Shown: positions 23,639 through 32,374, numbered from the stretch's first letter. The stretch: 64,000 nucleotides of DNA from Alkalicoccus luteus (GCF_012034335.1 NZ_JAATHJ010000006.1:91031-155030), one strand, 5' to 3'. A program made the numbers and translations. The notes: generated from the letters alone by a model not told the origin.

Positions 23639-25954
23639 ATGCAGGATATAACAAAAGACCTCATTTTGGACGAAATTAAGCAGGCGGATAAGCCGCTTGG
23701 AATGAAAGAATTAGAAGAAATACTTCAGCTTGAAGAAGCTGACCGGTTTAAAGAAGCGGTGAAACTGCTGAATGAGCTGGAAGAAGAAGGACACCTCGTG
23801 CGCACGAGAACAAACCGTTACGGACTGCCGGAGCGGATGAATTTGCAGCGGGGCAGTGTCATCATGCATCCGAAAGGCTTTGCGTTTATAAAGACGGAAG
23901 GCGAAGGCGATGACATTTACGTCGCTCCGCGTGAAATGAACGGGGCGATGAACAGCGACGAAGTGCTCGTCCGCGTTCAGTCGGAATCTGGAGGAGACCG
24001 CCAGGAAGGCACGATCGTGCGTATTTTACGCCGCGGGACAACTCAGACTGTCGGCACGTATCAGGAACAGAAAGGCTTTGGATTTGTAGTGCCGGATGAC
24101 AAACGGATTCCTGCCGATATTTTTATTCCGCAGAACCAGGCGCTCGGAGCCGTAGACGGTCATAAAGTTGTCGTCGAGATCACCCGTTACGCCGAAGGGC
24201 GGGCGAGTGCGGAAGGGCACGTGACGAGAATCATCGGTCATAAAAACGACCCGGGCGTCGATATTATGTCGATTATTCACAAGCACGGGCTGCCGGGAGA
24301 TTTTCCGGAAGAGGCGATTCGTCATGCGGAAAACGTGCCGGATGAAATAGATCCGGAAGATCTGGAAGGCAGACGCGATCTGCGTGAGGAAATGATTGTA
24401 ACGATTGATGGCGCAGATGCGAAGGACCTTGACGATGCCGTTCAGGTGAAGCGCCTAGACAACGGCAACTACATGCTGGGCGTTCATATTGCGGACGTTT
24501 CGCACTACGTGACCGAAAATTCGCCGATCGATAAAGAAGCGTATGACCGTGCCACGAGCGTCTATCTCGTTGACCGCGTCATTCCAATGATCCCGCACCG
24601 TCTTTCCAACGGCATCTGCTCACTGAACCCGCAGGTGGACCGGCTGACGCTCTCCTGTAATATGGAGATCAATCCTTCAGGAGAAGTGGTGCACCACGAG
24701 ATTTTCGAAAGCGTGATTCGTACGAATGAACGCATGACCTATACGGACGTGCGCAAAATTCTCGAAGACGAAGATGAAGAAGTGATGAAGCGCTACGAAG
24801 AGCTTGTGCCGTTCTTTAAAGACATGGAAGAGCTCGCTGCTGTTCTCCGCAAAAAGCGGTTTCAGCGCGGGGCCATTGATTTCGATTTTAAAGAAGCGCA
24901 GGTACACGTGAACGAGGAAGGCCGACCGACGGATGTATCGATCCGCGAGCGCAGCGTGGCGGAGAAGCTGATTGAAGAATTCATGCTCGCTGCAAACGAA
25001 ACGATCGCGGAGCACTTTCACTGGCTGAAGCTGCCGTTCGTGTACCGGATTCACGAAGATCCGGATGAAACAAAGCTCGCGCAGTTTCTGGAAACCGTAG
25101 CCGGGTTTGGCTATGTCATTAAAGGAACGGCCAACGGCGTGCATCCTCAGGCGCTGCAGAAGCTGCTGAGAAGTATTAAGGGTGAAGCGGAAGAGCCGGT
25201 GATCAGCACGATGCTGCTCCGTTCTCTGAAGCAGGCGAAGTATGATCCTCAAAACGCCGGTCACTTCGGTCTTGCGGCAGATTTCTATACGCACTTTACG
25301 TCACCGATCCGCCGCTATCCGGATTTAATCGTGCACCGGTTGATCCGTACGTACCTGATCGAAGGCAAGACAGACGATCAGACCGTCGACCACTGGCAGG
25401 AGAAGCTTCCGGAATTAACGAAGCACTCTTCTGAAATGGAACGTCGTGCAGAAGATGCCGAGCGCGAAACAGATGACCTGAAAAAAGTGCAGTATATGGA
25501 GGATAAAATCGGGGAAGAGTTTACCGGTGTGATCAGCGGTGTTACGAACTTCGGGCTGTTTGTCCGCCTGCCGAATACGATCGAAGGACTGGTTCACGTC
25601 AGCTACATGACCGACGACTATTATCATTTTGATGAAAAGCGTCTGGCGATGATCGGCGAACGAAGCAAAGCTACGTTCCAAATCGGCGATGAGCTTGAAG
25701 TCCGGCTGGCGAACGTCAACGTCGATGAACGAATTATTGACTTTGAAATCATCGGCATGAAAAAGCGCCGTCCAAAACGGAAAGATACGGCTGAAGTGAT
25801 CGATTCGTCAAAAAAGCGGGGCAGAAAGCCGAAGCAGGAAGGCAGCTCATCGCAGGATGATAAAAAAGGCGGCAAAAAGAAACGCGGCAAGAAAAAGCCG
25901 TTTTATGAAAACCTGCCGAAAAATCAGCGCCGTAAAGCTAAAAAGAAATCATAA
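23639..25954 (+). CDS. rnr: Ribonuclease R
   Basis: A 771-residue 3'-5' exoribonuclease. Order: N-terminal winged helix (about 1-70), two cold-shock domains (about 75-230), the RNB catalytic domain with the acidic cluster [12 protein letters not shown], an S1 domain ([18 protein letters not shown]), and a very lysine-rich tail ([14 protein letters not shown]). It degrades structured RNA and, with SmpB-tmRNA, defective mRNAs on stalled ribosomes. ATG 23639 follows AAAGGAG. Neighbouring smpB and ssrA fit this role. Confidence 0.97.
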   Translation: MQDITKDLILDEIKQADKPLGMKELEEILQLEEADRFKEAVKLLNELEEEGHLVRTRTNRYGLPERMNLQRGSVIMHPKGFAFIKTEGEGDDIYVAPREMNGAMNSDEVLVRVQSESGGDRQEGTIVRILRRGTTQTVGTYQEQKGFGFVVPDDKRIPADIFIPQNQALGAVDGHKVVVEITRYAEGRASAEGHVTRIIGHKNDPGVDIMSIIHKHGLPGDFPEEAIRHAENVPDEIDPEDLEGRRDLREEMIVTIDGADAKDLDDAVQVKRLDNGNYMLGVHIADVSHYVTENSPIDKEAYDRATSVYLVDRVIPMIPHRLSNGICSLNPQVDRLTLSCNMEINPSGEVVHHEIFESVIRTNERMTYTDVRKILEDEDEEVMKRYEELVPFFKDMEELAAVLRKKRFQRGAIDFDFKEAQVHVNEEGRPTDVSIRERSVAEKLIEEFMLAANETIAEHFHWLKLPFVYRIHEDPDETKLAQFLETVAGFGYVIKGTANGVHPQALQKLLRSIKGEAEEPVISTMLLRSLKQAKYDPQNAGHFGLAADFYTHFTSPIRRYPDLIVHRLIRTYLIEGKTDDQTVDHWQEKLPELTKHSSEMERRAEDAERETDDLKKVQYMEDKIGEEFTGVISGVTNFGLFVRLPNTIEGLVHVSYMTDDYYHFDEKRLAMIGERSKATFQIGDELEVRLANVNVDERIIDFEIIGMKKRRPKRKDTAEVIDSSKKRGRKPKQEGSSSQDDKKGGKKKRGKKKPFYENLPKNQRRKAKKKS

Positions 25955-26029
25955 TAACCGCCATGCCGGAGCAGCTTTGCTCCGGCACAGCGGCAGTTTT
26001 GGAAGCAACGAGGAAAGGATGCACTGCCA

Positions 26030-26497
26030 ATGTCCGATTTCAACAAACCAATTGCACAAAATAAAAAAGCCAATCACGACTATGCGATCGAAGAAACGTA
26101 TGAAGCCGGCATGGTGCTTACCGGAACCGAGATTAAATCGATCCGCAACCGCCGGGTCAACATGAAGGATTCCTTCGCACGAATTTCCAATGGAGAAGCC
26201 TGGCTGCACAATATGCATATCAGCGAGTATGAGCAGGGCAACCGGCATAACCATGAACCGGAGCGTCCGCGCAAGCTCCTTTTGCACCGCAAGCAGATCA
26301 ATCAGCTGATCGGGCTGACAAAGCAGAAGGGGTATACGCTGGTGCCGCTGAAAGTTTATATTAAAAACGGAGTCGCTAAAGTGCTGATTGGACTCGGTAA
26401 AGGGAAGAAGAAGTTCGATAAGCGCGAAGACTTAAAGCGTAAAGACGCGAAGCGTGAAATACAGCGCGCCTTCAAAGATGAGCAGCTCGGCCGCTGA
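26030..26497 (+). CDS. smpB: SsrA-binding protein SmpB
   Basis: A 155-residue basic protein that brings tmRNA to stalled ribosomes. Conserved segments: [39 protein letters not shown] and the lysine-rich C-terminal tail [20 protein letters not shown]. It directly precedes the tmRNA gene, its functional partner. Confidence 0.97.
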   Translation: MSDFNKPIAQNKKANHDYAIEETYEAGMVLTGTEIKSIRNRRVNMKDSFARISNGEAWLHNMHISEYEQGNRHNHEPERPRKLLLHRKQINQLIGLTKQKGYTLVPLKVYIKNGVAKVLIGLGKGKKKFDKREDLKRKDAKREIQRAFKDEQLGR

Positions 26498-26573
26498 ACT
26501 TGACTATACAGCTGCTTGTGTTACAATGGAAGATACCGTTAAGGTCCACACTCCTTAACGTTCTCTCAAGCAT

Positions 26574-26941
26574 GGGGACGTTCTGGATTCGACAGGGATA
26601 GGTCGGATTTACGTGGCGAGTCGAGCTGAGTGTCCTCGTAAAAACGCTCACCTTGCCTATAGTTGGCAACAAAGAAGAAAACTTCGCACTAGCAGCGGCG
26701 TAAAAACCCTGCTTGCGGTTCCGCCCTTCATCGCCCATGTGAAGGATCCGGGACTCACTCTAAGTGGGCTACGGTCGTGTTCCTCCACCTGAGGAAGACG
26801 GCAGGAGATTAATCAGGTTAGCCCTGCGGAAGCCTGTTGATTGGCTGAAGCAGCGGCGAAATTCTAATAAATCAACTACACTCGTAGAAGCGTAAGTTGC
26901 GTTATCCCTGGACGCGGGTTCGATTCCCGCCGTCTCCACCA
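26574..26941 (+). ncRNA. ssrA: tmRNA (SsrA)
   Basis: A 368-nt transfer-messenger RNA. It opens GGGGACGTTCTGGATTCGAC and closes with the tRNA-like end GGGTTCGATTCCCGCCGTCT plus CCACCA, so the CCA is encoded at 26939-26941. The tag reading frame (26665-26703) encodes GNKEENFALAAA followed by TAA; with the Ala carried on the tmRNA the tag is A-GNKEENFALAAA. The ALAAA end is the usual ClpXP degron. The gene is intact although a prophage is integrated at its 3' end. Confidence 0.97.
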
Positions 26942-27002
26942 ATACTTAAAAACCGTTGATATGACAGGGTTTTAAATCCGGTGGTAACTTCACTGGTAAC
27001 TT
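26910..27002 (+). other. Prophage left attachment region (attL) with integrase arm-type repeats
   Basis: Host sequence identity ends at the tmRNA 3' end. Just inside lie two direct repeats TGGTAACTT (26982-26990 and 26994-27002, 12-bp period), which are good candidates for arm sites bound by the integrase N-terminal domain. The core is expected to be the tRNA-like 3' end of ssrA; its exact length needs the right junction, which is outside the window. Confidence 0.6.
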
Positions 27003-27023
27003 TAATAAATATATTGGTGGGAG

Positions 27024-27049
27024 CCGCTCATTTTATGGGCGGTTTTTTT
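27024..27049 (+). terminator. Terminator downstream of ssrA, supplied on the prophage side
   Basis: The stem CCGCTCA / TGGGCGG (one wobble) is followed by seven T residues on the plus strand. It would end ssrA transcription before the leftward integrase genes. Confidence 0.75.
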
Positions 27050-27051
27050 AT

Positions 27052-27297
27052 TTAACTCTGGTAATTTATTTCGCTTTCATTCATTTTGTGAGCTTCTTTT
27101 AAAAGTTTCTTAATTCTAACTTTTGTCACTCTGGCAGTTTGAATATGACCAGAGGGGCATTCATATACAGGAGCATCTAATATTTTCATTCTCTTTCCTT
27201 TGTAATAAGTGGTATAATCATTTATTTTTAACTCTAACTTCATTCCGCAAGAACAAGGATAATAGTCTGGATAATCTAATTTGTTAATTTTAATCAC
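27052..27297 (-). CDS. Small zinc-finger protein, YgiT-like
   Basis: An 81-residue protein with a Cys-x-Cys-Gly pair near residue 14 and a second CPSGH knuckle near residue 49, a layout seen in YgiT-type zinc fingers. It overlaps the integrase stop and has AGGAGGTGAGGTA ahead of GTG 27297, so it is translationally coupled to the integrase. YgiT-type proteins can be antitoxin N-termini; here it might act as an excision or regulatory factor, but that is a guess. Confidence 0.6.
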   Translation of the reverse strand: MIKINKLDYPDYYPCSCGMKLELKINDYTTYYKGKRMKILDAPVYECPSGHIQTARVTKVRIKKLLKEAHKMNESEINYQS

Positions 27298-28391
27298 TAC
27301 CTCACCTCCTTAAAATTAATCACTGCTGCACTCTTAAAGTCATCCTCCATTTTCGCCACTGCCTCCTGCTCTGTGGACGGGTAGAGATGCGAGTACGTGT
27401 TCAGCGTCTCTGCTATATCTGCGTGGCCCAGACGAGCCGCTATCACAGATATGATGGTGCTCCTGTTAATGAGATACGAAGCGTGTGAATGCCGGAAGTC
27501 ATGCAGGCGGATCCGATGCAGACCAGCTTCTTCCGTCCACTTGTGAAATTTACGGTCCAGTGTGGTCGTTGATACGTGATCATAAAAATCACCGAATACC
27601 ACATGATCTGATTCTGCATAGGGCTGCTGTGCTTTCAACTGTGTGAGTAACCGTATCACCTGCTTTGGCACCATGATCCGCCTGATCGCGGCTTCGGTTT
27701 TCGGAGTCGTCACATCACGGTTATACACAGTCTTATCCACATTGATGATATGATTATCCGCATCTATATCCCGCCATGTGAGTGCGAGCATTTCTCCTTT
27801 TCTCATTCCTGAGTAATAGAGCAGCATGAAAAACGCCTGATATAACGGCTCATCCACAACATCATAAAACCGCCTGAACTCTTCCAACGTCCAGTAGTCA
27901 ATGCGCTTGTCTGCTTTTCCTTCCACGTTCCCGGCCACTTTACATGGATTGTATGTGGTGTACTCCTGCTTAACGGCAAAGTTAAAGACCTGGGAGAAGA
28001 CAACGTGAATTTTCTGTACGTGATTGATGGAATGCTTCCCGATCAGTTCATCCTGCAGCTGCGTAATGTGCCGCGGCCGGATCATGCTGATCCGCTTGTG
28101 CCCGAAACGGTGCCTTAGATGCGTCTCGATCACGCCCTGTACTTTCTTATAACTGGAGATTTTCCGCCGTAGATGGTACCAGGTCAGGAACTCATCGCAG
28201 AGATTCCCAAACAGGATGCCGTCATCTGCTGATCCGGTCTGATTCTCAATTTTGCGGATCTCATCCATTTCAGCAAGCGTCGCTTCCCGTTTCGTTTTAA
28301 ACCCGCGGCGCTTCACCTGTTTTCGTTTGCCATCTTTCGTGACAGACGCCTGAAAATAATAGGTGCCGTTATCGGCTTTGTAGACTGCCAT
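27297..28391 (-). CDS. int: Tyrosine recombinase integrase
   Basis: A 364-residue phage integrase with three parts. An AP2-like arm-binding domain (about 1-50) comes first, then the SAM-like core-binding domain (about 60-155) and the catalytic domain. The catalytic residues are Arg197 (MRKGEMLAL), Lys231 (PKTEAA), His297 and Arg300 (HDFRHSHASY), His323 (RLGHADI) and the nucleophile Tyr333 (NTYSHLYP). Adjacent to the tmRNA 3' end, it is the enzyme that integrates and, with a helper, excises the prophage. All catalytic residues are present, so it is probably active. Confidence 0.96.
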   Translation of the reverse strand: MAVYKADNGTYYFQASVTKDGKRKQVKRRGFKTKREATLAEMDEIRKIENQTGSADDGILFGNLCDEFLTWYHLRRKISSYKKVQGVIETHLRHRFGHKRISMIRPRHITQLQDELIGKHSINHVQKIHVVFSQVFNFAVKQEYTTYNPCKVAGNVEGKADKRIDYWTLEEFRRFYDVVDEPLYQAFFMLLYYSGMRKGEMLALTWRDIDADNHIINVDKTVYNRDVTTPKTEAAIRRIMVPKQVIRLLTQLKAQQPYAESDHVVFGDFYDHVSTTTLDRKFHKWTEEAGLHRIRLHDFRHSHASYLINRSTIISVIAARLGHADIAETLNTYSHLYPSTEQEAVAKMEDDFKSAAVINFKEVR

Positions 28392-28454
28392 GTGATCACC
28401 TTCCTATATAGATAAATGACTATAATGCCAGAAATATGAAATAATTACGATATT

Positions 28455-28488
28455 TTTGTAGAACAAGTGTTCTTATTTATGCTATGAT
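28455..28488 (+). promoter_or_regulatory. LexA (SOS) box overlapping a rightward promoter
   Basis: GAACAAGTGTTC (28461-28472) fits the Bacillus LexA/DinR operator core GAAC-RNRY-GTTC at every core position. A TATGAT or TATGCT -10 follows at 28479-28488 and a TTGTAG -35 lies at 28455-28460 (18 nt before TATGCT). LexA binding would sit in the spacer and block transcription until DNA damage. Confidence 0.65.
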
Positions 28489-28519
28489 GAGAACAGACAA
28501 ACGAACAAAGGGTGATTCT

Positions 28520-28690
28520 TTGGATGTCCAGCAGCTGCTCTACGTCATTAAATTAGTAAAAGAAAAGGACGCACTAAAAGTAGAAAGTACGCCCGACTCC
28601 TCATTTCTCATCATTCCTGGACTCGAAAATACTGAGCGTAAGTTCGAGATTCCCGAGGAACTCGTTCCGCTTTTCCGGCGGCAGAGCTAA
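28520..28690 (+). CDS. Small SOS-controlled protein convergent with the phage repressor
   Basis: A 56-residue protein of unknown family, rich in Leu, Glu and Lys (DVQQLLYVIKLVKEKDALKV). I start it at TTG 28520 because AAAGGGTG precedes it by a suitable distance; an in-frame ATG at 28484 lies within the promoter -10. The last 90 nt overlap the 3' end of the repressor gene on the other strand. With the LexA box upstream it could be an SOS-induced antirepressor, or its transcript could interfere with the repressor mRNA. Both are inference. Confidence 0.55.
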   Translation: MDVQQLLYVIKLVKEKDALKVESTPDSSFLIIPGLENTERKFEIPEELVPLFRRQS

Positions 28691-29023
28691 CGTTTTTGTA
28701 ATTAACTTTTGGAGAAATTCAGCTTCTTCTTTATTCAGTTTTTCTCCTGCTAAAATCAATGCTTTTTGAATGACTTCATCAGGCTGCACCGTCTTTTCTG
28801 GAAAAAGGTCATCTACGCTGATATCAAAAACACCGGCTAACATGAACAGGGTGTCTTGATCAGGTACAATTCGACCGACTTCATAGGATGAAATGGTGGT
28901 GTGGCCGACCCCCACACGATCTCCAAGCTCTTTCTGCGTCATTTTCCTTTCTTTTCGGTGCTTCTTTATTCGAGATCCTATGTAAGCCGATAATTCTTCT
29001 TTTGAAATTCGTTTATTTTCCAT
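28601..29023 (-). CDS. Phage CI-like repressor (HTH_3/XRE family)
   Basis: A 140-residue protein with an N-terminal helix-turn-helix (MTQKELGDRVGVGHTTISSY) and a helical C-terminus (about 75-140). The C-terminus has no S24 LexA-type peptidase motif and no room for one. It is divergent from the cro-like gene across a shared operator region, the standard lysogeny-switch layout. ATG 29023 follows AAAGGAGG; an in-frame TTG two codons earlier lies too close to the site. It probably keeps the lytic promoter off. Without a self-cleavage domain, induction must use another route. Confidence 0.85.
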   Translation of the reverse strand: MENKRISKEELSAYIGSRIKKHRKERKMTQKELGDRVGVGHTTISSYEVGRIVPDQDTLFMLAGVFDISVDDLFPEKTVQPDEVIQKALILAGEKLNKEEAEFLQKLITKTLALPPEKRNEFLGNLELTLSIFESRNDEK

Positions 29024-29067
29024 TATCAATTCCTCCTTTTATGAAGTTTCTTGAAAACTATAATTTA

Positions 29068-29165
29068 ATTATACCACAATCAGTGGAGTTTTGCGGTCTT
29101 TTTGTGAAAAAGTTTTCGTAAAAGTGAAGTTTTGTGTTGACACTCTATTATTAGTGGATTATGAT
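29068..29165. promoter_or_regulatory. Lysogeny switch: divergent promoters and operator repeats
   Basis: Rightward promoter: TTGACA (29137-29142), 17-nt spacer, TATGAT (29160-29165). Leftward repressor promoter: an extended -10 TGGTATAAT, whose TATAAT is the complement of 29068-29073. Two direct repeats, GTGGAGTTTTGCG (29083-29095) and GTGAAGTTTTGTG (29124-29136), start 41 bp apart, about four helical turns, and are the best operator candidates. Confidence 0.7.
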
Positions 29166-29199
29166 ATGGGTACAAACACAGCAAGGAGGTGTGACTATT

Positions 29200-29442
29200 A
29201 TGGATAACCGACAGTGGAAACTGATCCGGCTCCGAAAAGAACGTGGCGTTACGCAGCAGCAGATTGCAAAAATACTTGGTATTGATGTACGTATTTATAT
29301 TCCACGTGAACATGGAGAAACGCCTTTCAAGGCTGATGAGATGTTTGAACTTTCTCGGTTCTTCGATCTTCCGATTGAAGATATTTTTTCTCCACGTAAC
29401 TCCACTAAAAATGGAGAAAAAGAGAAAGGGGAGACGGTATGA
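29200..29442 (+). CDS. Cro-like HTH regulator
   Basis: An 80-residue XRE-family protein with helix-turn-helix GVTQQQIAKILGIDVRIYI. It is the first gene of the rightward early operon, so Cro is the likely role. ATG 29200 follows AAGGAGGTG; the upstream in-frame ATG lies inside the promoter -10 and is excluded. Confidence 0.8.
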   Translation: MDNRQWKLIRLRKERGVTQQQIAKILGIDVRIYIPREHGETPFKADEMFELSRFFDLPIEDIFSPRNSTKNGEKEKGETV

Positions 29443-29654
29443 AACGGCCAGTAGATGTGTATATTCACAGGCGCCAGAATCAGATGAAGCAAAATGAAGT
29501 CGCTAAAGTGTTGGGCGTTACGCCTCTCACATATTGCCGGAAAGAAAACGGGCATCGTGACTTCACTATCCGTGAAGCTAAGATTCTGGCGCAACTGTTC
29601 AAAACTGATTTGAATACATTGTTCCCGATAGAGGATAAGGAGGAATCACATTGA
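29439..29654 (+). CDS. Second small XRE-family HTH regulator
   Basis: A 71-residue protein with helix-turn-helix (MKQNEVAKVLGVTPLTYCRK) similar in plan to the preceding gene, which it overlaps by ATGA. Such tandem small HTH genes are common in Firmicute phage early regions. It may tune early transcription or act as an excision control factor. No further function can be read. Confidence 0.75.
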   Translation: MKRPVDVYIHRRQNQMKQNEVAKVLGVTPLTYCRKENGHRDFTIREAKILAQLFKTDLNTLFPIEDKEESH

Positions 29655-29872
29655 CCATCACAGAAACGCATCCAGCTCGCTACTACATCAACCTGAATTT
29701 ACTGCGTGTCAGGCTCGACAGCATTAAAGCCTGTCCAAATCCAGAGCTCCGAGAGAAACGGCTTGCCTGTTTCAAGCAGGATCTCGGAGAGTGCTACGAC
29801 TGGAACAAGCTCGATCCCAACGAACATCAGCACCTGGTCGCTATGGTGCGGGAAGTGGAGGCTGTAGGATGA
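29651..29872 (+). CDS. Small early phage protein, unknown
   Basis: A 73-residue acidic/basic mixed protein with no motif I recognise (RLACFKQDLGECYDWNKLDP is its most distinctive part). The TTG start overlaps the previous stop, and the preceding AGGAGG supports coupled translation. Confidence 0.6.
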   Translation: MTITETHPARYYINLNLLRVRLDSIKACPNPELREKRLACFKQDLGECYDWNKLDPNEHQHLVAMVREVEAVG

Positions 29873-30243
29873 AAAAGATCACGGTGACGCGAGAGCAGCA
29901 AGATAGAGTGACTAAATGGAAAAATTCAACTCCTGGAACTCTAACGGATATTCCTCGAATGCGTATTTATGGTGCAGTTTATGAAATAAATAAATGTCTT
30001 GAAGATATGACAGATGACCAGATAGCCGCCGCATGGCTAGGAGTTGCAGACATTGAACCAGAGCCGGTGGAACCGTGGGAGGCTTATAAGGCTGTATGGG
30101 AAGGCAAGAAAATAAAAAGCAAAAGCAACGTGACGGGTGAGGCGTTTTACGAGTTTAAAAACATGCACAGCATGATTTCTAATTTCATTCCTGAAAACAT
30201 AGAAATTCATAACCGCAAATTCTACATCCTGGAGGACGAATAA
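29869..30243 (+). CDS. Early phage protein, unknown
   Basis: A 124-residue soluble protein. The stretch EPWEAYKAVWEGKKIKSKS resembles segments of short phage proteins that precede replication genes, but I cannot name the family. ATG 29869 overlaps the preceding stop (ATGA), so the frame's earlier in-frame start is unlikely. Confidence 0.65.
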   Translation: MKKITVTREQQDRVTKWKNSTPGTLTDIPRMRIYGAVYEINKCLEDMTDDQIAAAWLGVADIEPEPVEPWEAYKAVWEGKKIKSKSNVTGEAFYEFKNMHSMISNFIPENIEIHNRKFYILEDE

Positions 30244-30384
30244 ATGAGACCCGGCACAATCGAACGACTCCAGCGGGAAACACGACCGGATCAGGAATGG
30301 AAGCAGCTTGTGCTCGAAGCGCTGCAGATCGGCATACCAGCGGAAGACATTAAGCAGTTCTTAGAAAGGAAGCGTTCGTCATGA
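30244..30384 (+). CDS. SinI-like antirepressor peptide
   Basis: A 46-residue protein with a clear Sin domain: DQEWKQLVLEALQIGIPAED followed by IKQFL, against the remembered Bacillus SinI segment DQEWVELMVEAKEANISPEE followed by IRKYL. SinI binds the repressor SinR through these two helices and releases biofilm genes. No DNA-binding domain is attached here, so it should act as a dimerising antagonist of either a phage HTH protein or a host SinR-type regulator. It is embedded in the early operon, its ATG three bases after the preceding TAA and its end overlapping the next gene. Confidence 0.75.
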   Translation: MRPGTIERLQRETRPDQEWKQLVLEALQIGIPAEDIKQFLERKRSS

Positions 30385-30689
30385 TCGGACTCGATAAGCG
30401 AGATATTGACATCATCACAGCATCCCTGAAAAGCGTCCGCGGCAGAACAAGCCAGTTTCACTCTGCACTAACAAACATGCTGATCGAGAAGGTCCAGACC
30501 GGCGTACTGAAAGTGGACATGATGGAGATCCAGATGATTACCACAGCGCTACACTGGCGGGTGCTTTATATGTCGGACCTTGAAGCACAAGAAGGCATGG
30601 TGGAAGTGAAGGAGCTGGCAGAAACGTTTTTGAAAGTGGAAGCCCAGGCAAGGAAGCAGATCACAGATGTGATTTATGGAGGGAGGTGA
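30381..30689 (+). CDS. Early phage protein, unknown
   Basis: A 102-residue mostly helical protein (MIGLDKRDIDIITASLKSVR at the start). The start follows AGAAAGGAAGCG and overlaps the SinI-like stop. No motif recognised. Confidence 0.65.
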   Translation: MIGLDKRDIDIITASLKSVRGRTSQFHSALTNMLIEKVQTGVLKVDMMEIQMITTALHWRVLYMSDLEAQEGMVEVKELAETFLKVEAQARKQITDVIYGGR

Positions 30690-30694
30690 AACGG

Positions 30695-30856
30695 ATGATT
30701 AATCAACGAGCAGGTGCCCTGAAAGTGGAAGTCATGACAGCAAAGCAGGTCAACAAGTGGCTGCAGGACAATCCACTCAAAACAGTGGTAGATATTAAGT
30801 TTGCATCAGATGAGTACGACGATATGGCAATGGTGATTACCAGCGATGGATTTTAA
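30695..30856 (+). CDS. Small phage protein, unknown
   Basis: A 53-residue protein preceded by GGGAGGTG at good spacing. Its C-terminal half (VVDIKFASDEYDDMAMVITS) looks like a beta-rich small fold. Function unknown. Confidence 0.6.
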   Translation: MINQRAGALKVEVMTAKQVNKWLQDNPLKTVVDIKFASDEYDDMAMVITSDGF

Positions 30857-30871
30857 AAGGAGGTGAATAAA

Positions 30872-31135
30872 ATGCCAAAGCATTACCGAGATTACACGGT
30901 GGGCGAGTTGATTGATGCTGGGTTCAAAGTTGATGCTAAGAAATTCAATGCCAGAACTGAAGAAGAAGCAGAAGAGCAACTTCACATCATCGAAGGGCTC
31001 AAACCGTTCACGATAGGCAGCTATGAAGGAGCACAATGGGTAATGAAGTCGACAGAAAAATTCGAGGCAATAGCTTTCTATGAACAGAAAAAATCCCCGG
31101 CGGCAACCGAGGACGATGAAAAAACCTTTTATTAA
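30872..31135 (+). CDS. Small phage protein, unknown
   Basis: An 87-residue acidic protein (HYRDYTVGELIDAGFKVDAK at the start). AAAGGAGGTG sits before both GTG 30863 and ATG 30872; ATG 30872 has the better spacing. No known domain. Confidence 0.6.
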   Translation: MPKHYRDYTVGELIDAGFKVDAKKFNARTEEEAEEQLHIIEGLKPFTIGSYEGAQWVMKSTEKFEAIAFYEQKKSPAATEDDEKTFY

Positions 31136-31157
31136 GTATAACACGGGAGGCACATAT

Positions 31158-31661
31158 ATGAATACTAACACTGAACCTTTCCAGATCACTGACCTGGGCA
31201 GTCTCACATGGGCGTTTGAGAAGCTGCATAAAATCAAAGCCCAGGAAGACGAGATTAAATCAGTCGCAAAAGCAGAAAAAGACCGCATTGCAGAATGGGA
31301 ATCAGATGAGCTGAAGAAACTCGAGAATGACAAATCGTATTTTGAACAGCTCATCCACAATTATCATGCCCAACAGCTTGCAGAGGATCCGAAGGCGAAA
31401 ACGCTCAGCACACCTTACGGTAAATCAAAAAGCCGCCGATCCTCTCAGACAGTCGATAAGCAGGACGAGCTGGAGCTGCTGAAATATGTGGAAGACAAGC
31501 CGGAGTTTATCAAGCCGACAGTGAAATGGGCAGAGCTGAAGAAGCAGCTGCACATTATTGAGCAGGACGGCGAATTGAAAGTGATTGATCAGGACGGTGA
31601 GATTGTGCCGGGTGTCACGGTAAAACCGGAACAGGTCAATTATAAGCTGGAGGTTGAATGA
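31158..31661 (+). CDS. Gam-like host-nuclease inhibitor family protein
   Basis: A 167-residue protein with a long charged coiled-coil N-terminus (about 10-80) and a conserved tail containing YVEDKPEFIKPTVKWAELKK, typical of the phage Mu Gam-like family. Those proteins bind DNA ends and shield them from host exonucleases. It is followed by a recombination ATPase with a 4-nt overlap, so both belong to the recombination module. The start follows GGGAGG. Confidence 0.7.
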   Translation: MNTNTEPFQITDLGSLTWAFEKLHKIKAQEDEIKSVAKAEKDRIAEWESDELKKLENDKSYFEQLIHNYHAQQLAEDPKAKTLSTPYGKSKSRRSSQTVDKQDELELLKYVEDKPEFIKPTVKWAELKKQLHIIEQDGELKVIDQDGEIVPGVTVKPEQVNYKLEVE

Positions 31662-32374
31662 TGCAGATTACACCGGCAAAAGATATTAAATCAGAGAGGG
31701 GGACGTATTTAATATACGGACCTCCAGGCATGGGGAAGACAACTTCAATTAAGCATCTTCCTGGAAAAACTCTGGTTCTTGACGTCGATAGAACAAGCAG
31801 AGTTCTAAAAGGTGAAGATCACATAGACATCGTTTATGTGAGCAATACAGCCACATGGGATGAGTGGGGAAGCATCATTCTTGAGTTAGAGAAGAACTAT
31901 CAAGGCGTTTATGAAAATATAGTTGTTGACAATATCAGCGAGCTCGAACGCTGCCTTCTTTCTGATCTTGGAAGCAAAGGAAAAAATAAAGGTGTCCCTT
32001 CTCAGGCAGATTATCAGTACATGCAATTTCGAGTTGTAAACAGCCTGCGATATATGAAGAGCCTCGGAGCTAACGTGATCTGGACAGCTTGGGAAATGGA
32101 TGATCTATTTACTGACTCCAGTGGTCAACAATGGAACAGAAGTTTTCCACAGTTGAACAGGAAAATTCTTAATAACGTTTTGGGCCTTTGTGATGTAGTT
32201 GGAAAGCTTGCGGTCAATACCGACGGTGAAAGAGGTTTTGTCTTGAGTTCGACTAATAGCACCTATGCAAAAAATCAGATCGATGATCGGAAAGGCTGTT
32301 TGCAAAGTGAGCTGATTCTGAAACAAGAGGTGGAAGCTAATGCAGATGATCAATCTGAAGGGGAAAAAGTTTAA
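31658..32374 (+). CDS. Sak4-like RecA-fold ATPase (phage recombination protein)
   Basis: A 238-residue P-loop ATPase with Walker A GPPGMGKT (residues 21-28) and a Walker B-like strand YENIVVDNISEL. Layout and position match phage Sak4-type single-strand annealing or RecA-like proteins that work with an SSB. It acts in phage DNA recombination and replication restart. Its last 35 nt overlap the next gene, a putative homing nuclease that begins inside it, so its C-terminus may have been altered by that insertion. Confidence 0.75.
   Translation: MMQITPAKDIKSERGTYLIYGPPGMGKTTSIKHLPGKTLVLDVDRTSRVLKGEDHIDIVYVSNTATWDEWGSIILELEKNYQGVYENIVVDNISELERCLLSDLGSKGKNKGVPSQADYQYMQFRVVNSLRYMKSLGANVIWTAWEMDDLFTDSSGQQWNRSFPQLNRKILNNVLGLCDVVGKLAVNTDGERGFVLSSTNSTYAKNQIDDRKGCLQSELILKQEVEANADDQSEGEKV

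Noticed and set aside
28484..28519. Upstream in-frame ATG 28484 as start of the SOS-controlled small gene
   Set aside because: It lies within the predicted -10 element and lacks a ribosome site; TTG 28520 has AAAGGGTG at proper distance.
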